A stretch of 64,000 bases of DNA, from assembly GCA_947494195.1 (NCBI GenBank), contig CANLUC010000007.1:1-64000 (forward strand). Direction: 5' to 3'. Shown piece after piece: positions 56,795 through 64,000 of this stretch (positions are counted from its first letter, which is position 1; every line of letters begins with the position of its first letter). The position numbers and the translations under genes were made by a program. Source of the stretch: an uncultured Nesterenkonia sp. (GTDB lineage: Bacteria > Actinomycetota > Actinomycetes > Actinomycetales > Micrococcaceae). A model generated the notes under the pieces. The model did no database searches. It was given only the letters and a program-made list of their open reading frames with translations, and was not told the origin of the DNA.

Positions 56795-57697
56795 ATGAGC
56801 AGCACCGCAGCAGTCCAGAAGAACACCGCTCCCACCAACGCCCCGCGCGTGGCCATGCTGGGGCTGGGTTCGATGAACGGCGCCATCCTGGCGGGCCTGC
56901 TGGCCTCCTCTGTGCAGCCCGAGGACGTGGTGGCCACCACGCGCAGCACCGCGACCGCTCAGGCCCGCGCCGAGGAGCACGGCGTCACCGTGCTGGCTGA
57001 GGCCGAGGACCCGCAGGCGAATCAGATCGCTGCCGGGCAGGCGGACATCATCTTCCTCGGGGTCAAGCCCCATGGGATCGTCGGCCTCGCCGAGTCCATC
57101 GCAGACTCGTTGAAGCCGGACGCCGTCGTCGTCTCGGTGGCTGCCGCGATCAGCGTGGAGATGCTGCAGGACGCCTTGCCGCATGGCCAGCCGGTCATCC
57201 GCTCCATGCCCAATACTCCGCTGTCGGTGGGGCTCGGGGTGGTGGGTCTGGTCCCGGGGGCCCATGCCAGCGAGGCGGACACGCGACGGGTCCAGGACCT
57301 GCTGGCAGCCTGCGGGGCCGTGCACGTGATCGAGGAGTCCCAGATCGACGCGCTCACCGGCATCTCCGGCTCTGGACCCGCCTACGCCTTCTACCTCGCC
57401 GAGCAGATGGCCGACGCCGGAGTCCGGCTCGGGCTCGATCCGGCGCTGGCCGCCGATCTTGCCGCGCAGACGCTCTACGGGGCGGGCAAGATGCTGGTCT
57501 CCGGCAGCGCCGACCGAGGCGAAGGTCCGGCAGACGCGGCAGCGCTGCGCAAAGCCGTCTGCTCACCCAACGGCACCACCGAACGCGCGATCAATGCCTT
57601 CGATGAGCACGGCTTCCCCGCGGCCGTGGCCGCCGCCGTGACCGCCAGCGCCACCCGCTCGGCAGAGATCACCGACGAGCTGCGGAACGCAGGCTGA
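56795..57697 (+). CDS. proC: pyrroline-5-carboxylate reductase
   Basis: MLGLGSMNGAI, GISGSGPAYAF. Confidence 0.94.
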   Translation: MSSTAAVQKNTAPTNAPRVAMLGLGSMNGAILAGLLASSVQPEDVVATTRSTATAQARAEEHGVTVLAEAEDPQANQIAAGQADIIFLGVKPHGIVGLAESIADSLKPDAVVVSVAAAISVEMLQDALPHGQPVIRSMPNTPLSVGLGVVGLVPGAHASEADTRRVQDLLAACGAVHVIEESQIDALTGISGSGPAYAFYLAEQMADAGVRLGLDPALAADLAAQTLYGAGKMLVSGSADRGEGPADAAALRKAVCSPNGTTERAINAFDEHGFPAAVAAAVTASATRSAEITDELRNAG

Positions 57698-57769
57698 GCA
57701 GCCGGCCCAGCGGCTCCAAGGTTCAAGTCTTGATGGTGTGCGGCGCGGCGTGAACAGAGGAATACAGTA

Positions 57770-59185
57770 GTGGCCATGGCGAGGGACACGCGCGCGGAGC
57801 GCAGCAGCGGATATGAGGGTGTCCTCAGGGCCCGACTGAGGCAGGGGCTCAGGCGTCTCACCGGCACATCGCCGGCACGTGCCGCCATGTTGATCTTCGC
57901 GGTCACCATCGCCGTGTTCGCCTCCCTGCTGATGATGCCCTGGGCCACCGTCGCGGGACGCTCCCCGGAATTCCACGACGCGCTCTTCGTCGCGACCTCT
58001 GCGGTGACCGTCACCGGTCTGACTCCCGTGAACACAGCCGATCACTGGTCCTTCGCCGGAGAGCTGGTCATCCTGGTCGGCATCCAGGTGGGTGGACTGG
58101 GGATCATCACCATCGCGGCGCTGCTGGCCATCTCCGTGACGCGCAACCTCGGGCTGCGCACGCGCCTCGTCGCCCAGGAAGGCGGCATCTCCACCGGAGC
58201 CATGGGGGAGACCGGTCAGGTCATCCGCACCGTCGTGATCTGCTCCGCCGTGGTGGAGGCCGCCCTGGCGCTGGTGCTGATCCCGCGGTTCATCCATATC
58301 GAGGACGATGTGGCCAGCGGCCTCTGGCACGGTCTGTTCTATGCGATCTCCTCCTTCAACAACGCCGGATTCGTGGTGCACTCGGGAGGCCTCGACGGGT
58401 TCGGTGCAGATCCCGTGGTGGTCTGGACCATCATGGTGGGCGTCTTCCTGGGCAGTCTCGGCTTCCCAGTGCTGTTCATGCTCTGGACCAACCGCTGGCA
58501 CGTCCGCCGCTGGAGCCTGCACACCAAGCTGACCCTGCAGGTGACGCTGCTGCTGATGGTCGTCGGGGCGTTGCTCTACGGGATCATGGAATGGTCCAAC
58601 ACCAACACCATCGGTGAGATGAGCGTCTGGGAGAAGGTGCAGAACTCGCTCTTCGCCTCGGTGAACATGCGCTCCGGAGGATTCTCCGTGGTGGAGTCCA
58701 ATATGGAGAACTCGGAGACCATGCTGATCTCCGACGCGCTGATGTTCGCCGGCGGCGGCTCAGCCTCCACCGCCGGCGGCATCAAGGTCACCACCATCGC
58801 TGTCATCTGGCTCGCGTTCCTGGCGGAGGCGCGCGGCGACGCCGAGTCCACCGCCCACGGACGCACCATCCCCCCTTCGGCCGTCCGGGTCGCGGTCTCG
58901 GTGGTGGCCATGGGTGCGACGCTGGTGCTGATCTCCACCGTCTGGCTCATGTACATCACCGGGCTCGACATGGGGCGTCCGCTCTACGAGTCGATCTCCG
59001 CCTTCGCGACGGTCGGGCTCACCGCCGGCCTCACCGCGGACCTGCCCCCGGAGGGGCTCTATGTGCTCGCAGCACTGATGTTCGCCGGCCGCGTCGGGAT
59101 CATCACCTTCGCCGCCTCGCTGACCGTGCGCCAGCGCACCCGGGTCCGCTACCGCTACCCGGAGGGACGTCCGATGATCGGCTGA
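57770..59185 (+). CDS. TrkH family potassium uptake protein
   Basis: TSAVTVTGLTPVN, GGSASTAGGIKVTT. Confidence 0.94.
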   Translation: MAMARDTRAERSSGYEGVLRARLRQGLRRLTGTSPARAAMLIFAVTIAVFASLLMMPWATVAGRSPEFHDALFVATSAVTVTGLTPVNTADHWSFAGELVILVGIQVGGLGIITIAALLAISVTRNLGLRTRLVAQEGGISTGAMGETGQVIRTVVICSAVVEAALALVLIPRFIHIEDDVASGLWHGLFYAISSFNNAGFVVHSGGLDGFGADPVVVWTIMVGVFLGSLGFPVLFMLWTNRWHVRRWSLHTKLTLQVTLLLMVVGALLYGIMEWSNTNTIGEMSVWEKVQNSLFASVNMRSGGFSVVESNMENSETMLISDALMFAGGGSASTAGGIKVTTIAVIWLAFLAEARGDAESTAHGRTIPPSAVRVAVSVVAMGATLVLISTVWLMYITGLDMGRPLYESISAFATVGLTAGLTADLPPEGLYVLAALMFAGRVGIITFAASLTVRQRTRVRYRYPEGRPMIG

Positions 59186-59282
59186 GTGTGCTGGAGAGCA
59201 CCCTGCAGGGGTTTACCCTGGAGTCAGCACTTTCAGGCTCAGCCCAGCGGCTGAGTACGCATTTCGCGAAAAGGACGCACCA

Positions 59283-59954
59283 GTGGGCAAGCAGAATCCG
59301 CAGAGCAACAAGCCGGTCCTCGTCGTGGGACTCGGCCGTTTCGGCATCGCGCTCAGCGAGCAGCTCGTGACGCAGAACAAAGAGGTCCTGGCCGTGGAGC
59401 GCGATCGCGGCCTGGTGCAGAAGTATGCCGACCTGCTCACCCACGTGGTCGAGGCAGACGCCACCGACATCGAGGCTCTGCGCCAGGTCGGCGCGCAGGA
59501 GTTCGACGCCGCTGTGGTCGGGGTCGGCACCTCGATCGAGTCCTCGGTGCTCATCGCCGCGAACCTGGTGGACCTGGGCGTCAGCCAGGTCTGGGCCAAG
59601 GCCATCAACCCCACGCACGGCAAGATCCTGACCAGGATCGGCTGCCACCACGTGATCTACCCCGAGCACGACGCCGGCGTGCGTGCCGCCCACCTGGTCT
59701 CGGGACAGATGCTGGACTTCATCAAGTTCGACGACGACTTCGCGATCGTGAAGATGCGTCCACCGCGCGAGCTGCATGGCAAGACGATCGACCAGTGCCA
59801 GCCGCGCAGCCGGCACCGGGTCAACGTCGTGGGCGTGAAGTCTCCCGGCAAGGACTTCGTGTATGCCCAGCCCGACACCCTCGTCTCAGCTGGAGACACC
59901 ATCATCGTTTCGGGAGACGTCTCCCAGCTGGAGTACTTCGCCGACCACGCCTGA
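59283..59954 (+). CDS. TrkA family regulatory subunit
   Basis: VVGLGRFGIALSEQL RCK N domain, C-terminal TrkA-C. Confidence 0.94.
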   Translation: MGKQNPQSNKPVLVVGLGRFGIALSEQLVTQNKEVLAVERDRGLVQKYADLLTHVVEADATDIEALRQVGAQEFDAAVVGVGTSIESSVLIAANLVDLGVSQVWAKAINPTHGKILTRIGCHHVIYPEHDAGVRAAHLVSGQMLDFIKFDDDFAIVKMRPPRELHGKTIDQCQPRSRHRVNVVGVKSPGKDFVYAQPDTLVSAGDTIIVSGDVSQLEYFADHA

Positions 59955-59964
59955 GGAGGACCCC

Positions 59965-61149
59965 GTGGCCGAACTTCCTACTGTCCTCGTCTGGGACGAC
60001 GCCCTGCTCGAGTATCGCTTCAACTCCAGCCACCCCATGGACCCGGTCCGCCTGGAGCTCACGGCCAAGCTCTGCGAAGAGTTCGAGCTCTTCAGCGCCG
60101 CGCACATGCGGCTTCTGAAGACCCAGGTCGCCTCCGATGAAGTGCTGGGGACCGTCCACACCCCCGAGTACATCGCCGCCGTGAAGGCAGCCGCCGAGCA
60201 CGGCAGCGCCGCGGCGGAGCACGGCCTGGGCACCGAGGACACTCCGGTGTTCAGCGAGATCCATTTCGGCGCCGCGCGGATCGCCGATGGGACCTATCAG
60301 TGTGCCCAGGCGCTGCTCGCGGGCACGGCAGTGCGCGCGGTGAACTTCGCCGGCGGAATGCACCATGCCGGGCGTTCCCGCGCCGGAGGCTTCTGCGTGT
60401 ACAACGATTCCGCCATCGCCATCCAGCATCTGCTCGACCAGGGAATCAGCCGGGTGATCTACATCGACGTCGACGCCCACCACGGAGATGGAACGCAGTC
60501 GATCTTCTACGACGACCCGCGGGTGATGACCATCTCCATCCACCAGACCGGCGTCGCGCTGTACCCCGGCACAGGATTCCCCAATGAGACGGGCGGGCCG
60601 GGCGCCGAGGGTTCGGCCGTGAACATCGCACTCCCCGAAGGCACCGGCGATGCCGGCTGGCTGCGGGCCTTCCACGCGGTGATTCCGCAGCTGGTCGCCG
60701 CCTTCGAGCCCGAGGTGATCCTCTCCCAGCACGGCTGCGATTCGCACCGTGAGGATCCGCTCAGCGACCTCCAGCTGAGCGTGGACGCGCACCGCCAGAC
60801 CGCGCTGGACATCGCCCACCTGGCAGACGAACACTGCGAGGGGCGGTGGATCGCGACCGGCGGAGGGGGGTACGCCGTGCACACCGTGGTGCCGCGCAGC
60901 TGGACCCACCTGAGTGCCGTCGCGCTGGGCACGCCCATCGGCCTGAGCACCCCTGTGCCGCAGCGCTGGCGAGACTATGTGCGTGAGAAGCACCAGGTCG
61001 AGACGCCCGAGACCATGGGCGACGACGCCCAGCTGTGGTGGCGCTCCTGGGAACTTGGTTACGACCCGTCTGACGCCGTGGATCGTGCGGTGATGCAGAC
61101 CCGCAAGGAGATCTTCCCCCTCTACGGGCTGGACCCCTGGTTCGACTGA
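59965..61149 (+). CDS. acuC: AcuC-like class I histone-deacetylase family protein
   Basis: GGMHHAGRSRAGGFCVYND, YIDVDAHHGDGTQ. Confidence 0.92.
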   Translation: MAELPTVLVWDDALLEYRFNSSHPMDPVRLELTAKLCEEFELFSAAHMRLLKTQVASDEVLGTVHTPEYIAAVKAAAEHGSAAAEHGLGTEDTPVFSEIHFGAARIADGTYQCAQALLAGTAVRAVNFAGGMHHAGRSRAGGFCVYNDSAIAIQHLLDQGISRVIYIDVDAHHGDGTQSIFYDDPRVMTISIHQTGVALYPGTGFPNETGGPGAEGSAVNIALPEGTGDAGWLRAFHAVIPQLVAAFEPEVILSQHGCDSHREDPLSDLQLSVDAHRQTALDIAHLADEHCEGRWIATGGGGYAVHTVVPRSWTHLSAVALGTPIGLSTPVPQRWRDYVREKHQVETPETMGDDAQLWWRSWELGYDPSDAVDRAVMQTRKEIFPLYGLDPWFD

Positions 61150-61260
61150 TCCCCGCCCCGGTGGGGTGTCAGTCGACGATTCTGTGCCTGCACCACGTAG
61201 CCGCTACACTGTTCCGAGACCTTTTTCTCGTTGTTTACCTACAGACAAGGACTGCACCCC

Positions 61261-61359
61261 ATGGGCTCAGTGATCAAGAAGCGCCGCAAGCGCATGGCGA
61301 AGAAGAAGCACCGCAAACGTCTGCGGAAGACTCGCCACCAGCGCCGCAACAAGAAATAG
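61261..61359 (+). CDS. bS22 / AURKAIP1-COX24-domain small ribosomal protein (32 aa), absent from the ORF track
   Basis: MGSVIKKRRKRMAKKKHRKRLRKTRHQRRNKK stop TAG. Confidence 0.93.
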   Translation: MGSVIKKRRKRMAKKKHRKRLRKTRHQRRNKK

Positions 61360-61375
61360 TCTTCTTGGAAGCGTG

Positions 61376-61413
61376 AAGGAACCCCGGCAGCCATCAGGCG
61401 GCCGGGGTTCCTT
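61376..61413 (+). terminator. hairpin terminator after bS22 gene
   Basis: AAGGAACCCCGGC / GCCGGGGTTCCTT. Confidence 0.85.
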
Positions 61414-61488
61414 CGTCTCTCATCAGAAGACAGTCACAGATCGCAGGAAACAGACTCAGGACACTGATCCTCAAAGCAGGGAGATGCC

Positions 61489-61749
61489 GTGCCAGCACAG
61501 GTTCAGGTTGAAGTTCTCACCAGGCAGGGATGCCATCTCTGCGAAGACGCTATGCGCACCGCGCGCGAGGTGTGCGCGGAGTTCGGGCTCGAGCCCGCTG
61601 AGCTCGACATCACCGAGGATCAGAGCCTGTTGGACGCCTATTCCGAGGAGATCCCGGTGCTGCGCGTCAACGGGGCCGTGAAGGACTTCTGGAAGATCGA
61701 TCCGCAGCGCCTGCGCCGACTGCTCAACGAGGCGACCAGCGCCGGCTGA
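61489..61749 (+). CDS. glutaredoxin family protein
   Basis: CHLCEDAMRTA redox motif, EEIPVLRVNG. Confidence 0.88.
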   Translation: MPAQVQVEVLTRQGCHLCEDAMRTAREVCAEFGLEPAELDITEDQSLLDAYSEEIPVLRVNGAVKDFWKIDPQRLRRLLNEATSAG

Positions 61750-61777
61750 TTCGCGCTCCACCTGCAGACCGCATGAG

Positions 61778-61812
61778 AAGAGGGGCCCGGTCGCGATGAC
61801 CGGGCCCCTCTT
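61778..61812. terminator. bidirectional hairpin terminator
   Basis: AAGAGGGGCCCGGTC-GCGAT-GACCGGGCCCCTCTT. Confidence 0.88.
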
Positions 61813-61868
61813 GTGCAGGAACTCCGTTGACCTGCTCCGGTCGGCCGCTGCCCGTGCCCCTTCCCGGC

Positions 61869-62429
61869 TCAGTCGCCGGATTCGTCGGGATCGTGATAGG
61901 AGGTTCCGCTGCCGTAGGTGTCGGGGCCATGCTCGAGGTGGTCCGTCACGGTCTCGTCATAGCCGCCAGGAACCAGGTCGCGGTACTCCGGGAGCACACC
62001 GTCGAAGACTGCCGTCTCCAGCTCTGCTGACTCACCGTCCACGCTCACCGTGACCTCATGCATGGACCCGGGGGCACCCTGGAATGAGTCGAGGATGATC
62101 TCCTCGTCGTGTTCCAGGGAGACGGCCTCGCGGGCCGGCACGTCGACCATGACGGTCTCCGAGTCCGAGGCGATCTCCACCTCGACATCCTCAAGGCCGG
62201 TGTTGCTCAGCGTTCCGATGACTCGGGCCGGATTGCCCTCACCGCGGGTGACGAATGCCATGTGGCGGAACTTCACATCATTGAACTCCGCGCTGGAGCC
62301 GTCCGAGGCCGAGTACTCCAGGGTCGTGGCCTGGACGTTGGAGAAGCTGCAGCCCGTCAGTCCCAGGAGGGCGGCGGCCGCCAGGGATGCCGCAGCGGTG
62401 CGGCGGGCTGTCTCAGCTGAGAACTTCAC
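61869..62429 (-). CDS. LpqE-like lipoprotein
   Basis: Lipobox LLGLTGCSF; divergent from carD as lpqE is in mycobacteria. Confidence 0.75.
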   Translation of the reverse strand: MKFSAETARRTAAASLAAAALLGLTGCSFSNVQATTLEYSASDGSSAEFNDVKFRHMAFVTRGEGNPARVIGTLSNTGLEDVEVEIASDSETVMVDVPAREAVSLEHDEEIILDSFQGAPGSMHEVTVSVDGESAELETAVFDGVLPEYRDLVPGGYDETVTDHLEHGPDTYGSGTSYHDPDESGD

Positions 62430-62696
62430 GTGGCGAGTCTCCTCACGATCTTGGTGCGATGCAGGTCGACCCAGGAGAACGTCCCTCGTCCTGGGTGCCG
62501 ACCGCCGCGCAGACGACGTCCACGTCAGCGGAGGAATCTCAGCTCACGCGATGGGTTTGGTCTTCAGTCAATTCTACAGGATGTCGAAATCGGATGTCGG
62601 CGAAGCTTAGGCGGTGACGCAGAAGGAAACCGGAGCGACACGCGGCGGGGATTGTGACGCGTGATAAACTGGGGTTTGGGAAAGGGGAATAATTAC

Positions 62697-63215
62697 ATGA
62701 ATTTTGAGGTCGGCGAGACTGTCGTTTACCCGCACCACGGTGCGGCCACGATTGAAGAAGTCAAGACCCGCACTGTCCGAGGCGAAGAGAAGATGTACCT
62801 CAAGCTCCGGGTCTCCCAGGGAGATCTCACCATTGAGGTGCCTGCAGACAATGTCGACCTGGTCGGCGTGCGCGATGTCGTCGGGCAGGAAGGTCTGGAG
62901 CATGTCTTTGACGTGCTTCGAGCCGAATACGCTGAAGAGCCCACCAACTGGTCACGCCGGTACAAGGCCAACCTGGAGAAGCTCGCCTCAGGCGATGTGA
63001 ACAAGGTGGCGGAAGTCGTCCGCGACCTGTGGCGTCGGGAGAACGATCGTGGACTCTCCGCCGGGGAGAAGCGGATGCTCGCCAAGGCCCGGCAGATTCT
63101 GGTCTCCGAGCTGGCGCTTGCCAAGAAGCTCGATGAAGAAGAGGCGGCGAAGCTGCTGGACAAGGTCCTCGACGAGGCGCCGACTCCGGCAGAGCCAGAG
63201 AAGGTCGCAGAATAA
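62697..63215 (+). CDS. carD: CarD family RNA polymerase-binding regulator
   Basis: [22 protein letters not shown]. Confidence 0.95.
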   Translation: MNFEVGETVVYPHHGAATIEEVKTRTVRGEEKMYLKLRVSQGDLTIEVPADNVDLVGVRDVVGQEGLEHVFDVLRAEYAEEPTNWSRRYKANLEKLASGDVNKVAEVVRDLWRRENDRGLSAGEKRMLAKARQILVSELALAKKLDEEEAAKLLDKVLDEAPTPAEPEKVAE

Positions 63216-63278
63216 GCACCCCACGGGTGGGCCCCCAGGCCGCACCCACTGTCACGGTGGCATCCCAAGAAGCATCGT

Positions 63279-63338
63279 CGATGAGCGCCCGGCGCGCTGG
63301 GGCAGGATTTCCTGCCCCAGCGCGCCGGGCGCTCATCG
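63279..63338. repeat. perfect 28-bp inverted repeat with 4-nt loop over the predicted ispD start
   Basis: CGATGAGCGCCCGGCGCGCTGGGGCAGG-ATTT-CCTGCCCCAGCGCGCCGGGCGCTCATCG. Confidence 0.95.
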
Positions 63339-64000
63339 TTGTGGCCGCTGGCAGTGGAGAGCGCCTCGGCCGCGGAATGCCCAAGGCTCGGGTGCATCTG
63401 GCGGGTCGACCGATCCTCGCGCACGTCTTTGATCGTCTGGGTGAGCTCACGGTCCCCTTCGACGTCGTGGTCCTCGTGCTCCCGCGAGATGCGGCCAGCT
63501 TCGCCGAGCTCGACGCACTGGGACACGGCTTCAGCAGTGCCACGGGAGTCCCGGTCTACTCCACGCCAGGTGGAGACAACAGGTCCGCCTCTGTGCGTGC
63601 CGGCCTCGATGAGCTGGAGCGCGCCGTCGCCCACGCAGACTGGAGTCCGGCTGAGACCACCGTGCTGATCCACGATGCGGCGCGCGCCCTGACCCCGCCG
63701 GAGGTCTACGCGCAGGTCATCTCCGCCGTGGAGTCAGGAGCCCCCGCCGTCGTCCCGGCCAGGCCCGTCACGGACACGATCAAGCGGGTGCATCCCGACG
63801 ACCCGCAGCAGCCCCAGACCGAGCGTGTGATGGAGACCGTCCCGCGGGCTGCGCTGCGGGCCGTGCAGACTCCGCAGGGGTTCACCTGGGAGCTGTTGCA
63901 GCGAGCGGTCGAGCACACCAGGGGGTTGGCCGAGGACGACGCCGAGGCGCTCACGGATGAAGCGATGATCGCCGAGGACATGGGTGTGGAGGTCAGCATC
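63281..64000 (+). CDS. ispD: 2-C-methyl-D-erythritol 4-phosphate cytidylyltransferase (partial, runs off window)
   Basis: ALIVVAAGSGERLGRGMPKARVHL; downstream of carD. Confidence 0.9.
   Translation, partial: MSARRAGAGFPAPARRALIVVAAGSGERLGRGMPKARVHLAGRPILAHVFDRLGELTVPFDVVVLVLPRDAASFAELDALGHGFSSATGVPVYSTPGGDNRSASVRAGLDELERAVAHADWSPAETTVLIHDAARALTPPEVYAQVISAVESGAPAVVPARPVTDTIKRVHPDDPQQPQTERVMETVPRAALRAVQTPQGFTWELLQRAVEHTRGLAEDDAEALTDEAMIAEDMGVEVSI

Noticed and set aside
57715-57735. GGTTCAAGTCTTG resembling a tRNA T-arm
   Set aside because: No acceptor stem, anticodon arm or CCA context around it.
1-64000. CRISPR arrays, prophage genes, toxin-antitoxin or restriction systems
   Set aside because: None seen: no regularly spaced repeats, phage structural genes, transposases or known defence domains.

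Overview
The window is a high-GC actinobacterial chromosome segment. The gene order resembles the conserved marP-crp-ridA-ponA / acs-nth / ssd-tadABC / DEAH helicase-topA / lpqE-carD-ispD blocks of Micrococcales and mycobacteria (placement is from memory, not a search). It is mostly housekeeping: purine genes, an ECF transporter with nucleoside hydrolase, MarP protease, Crp/GlxR-like regulator, PBP, two ABC exporter halves, AroQ, Acs, Nth, Tad secretion genes, TAXI-TRAP transporter, TopA, Ppx, ProC, Trk, AcuC, bS22, LpqE-like lipoprotein, CarD and the 5' part of ispD. Main second-look items: (i) PurD and PurC in one ORF; (ii) a three-copy ~90-bp dispersed palindromic element, two copies of which flank an aldo/keto reductase gene and one of which supplies the stop codon of the helicase; (iii) a GNAT/enolase-superfamily racemase/SIS regulator/M20 cluster resembling a D- to L-amino acid conversion pathway; (iv) ispD beginning inside a perfect 28-bp hairpin; (v) a perfect 34-nt palindrome at the TRAP SBP/permease junction; (vi) two ABC systems with a Walker A Lys to Thr change in one NBD; (vii) a PIG-L protein lacking an expected zinc-ligand Asp; (viii) a tad locus that is split and partly inverted. 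No tRNA, rRNA, CRISPR array, prophage or transposase was recognised. No searches or folding were run.
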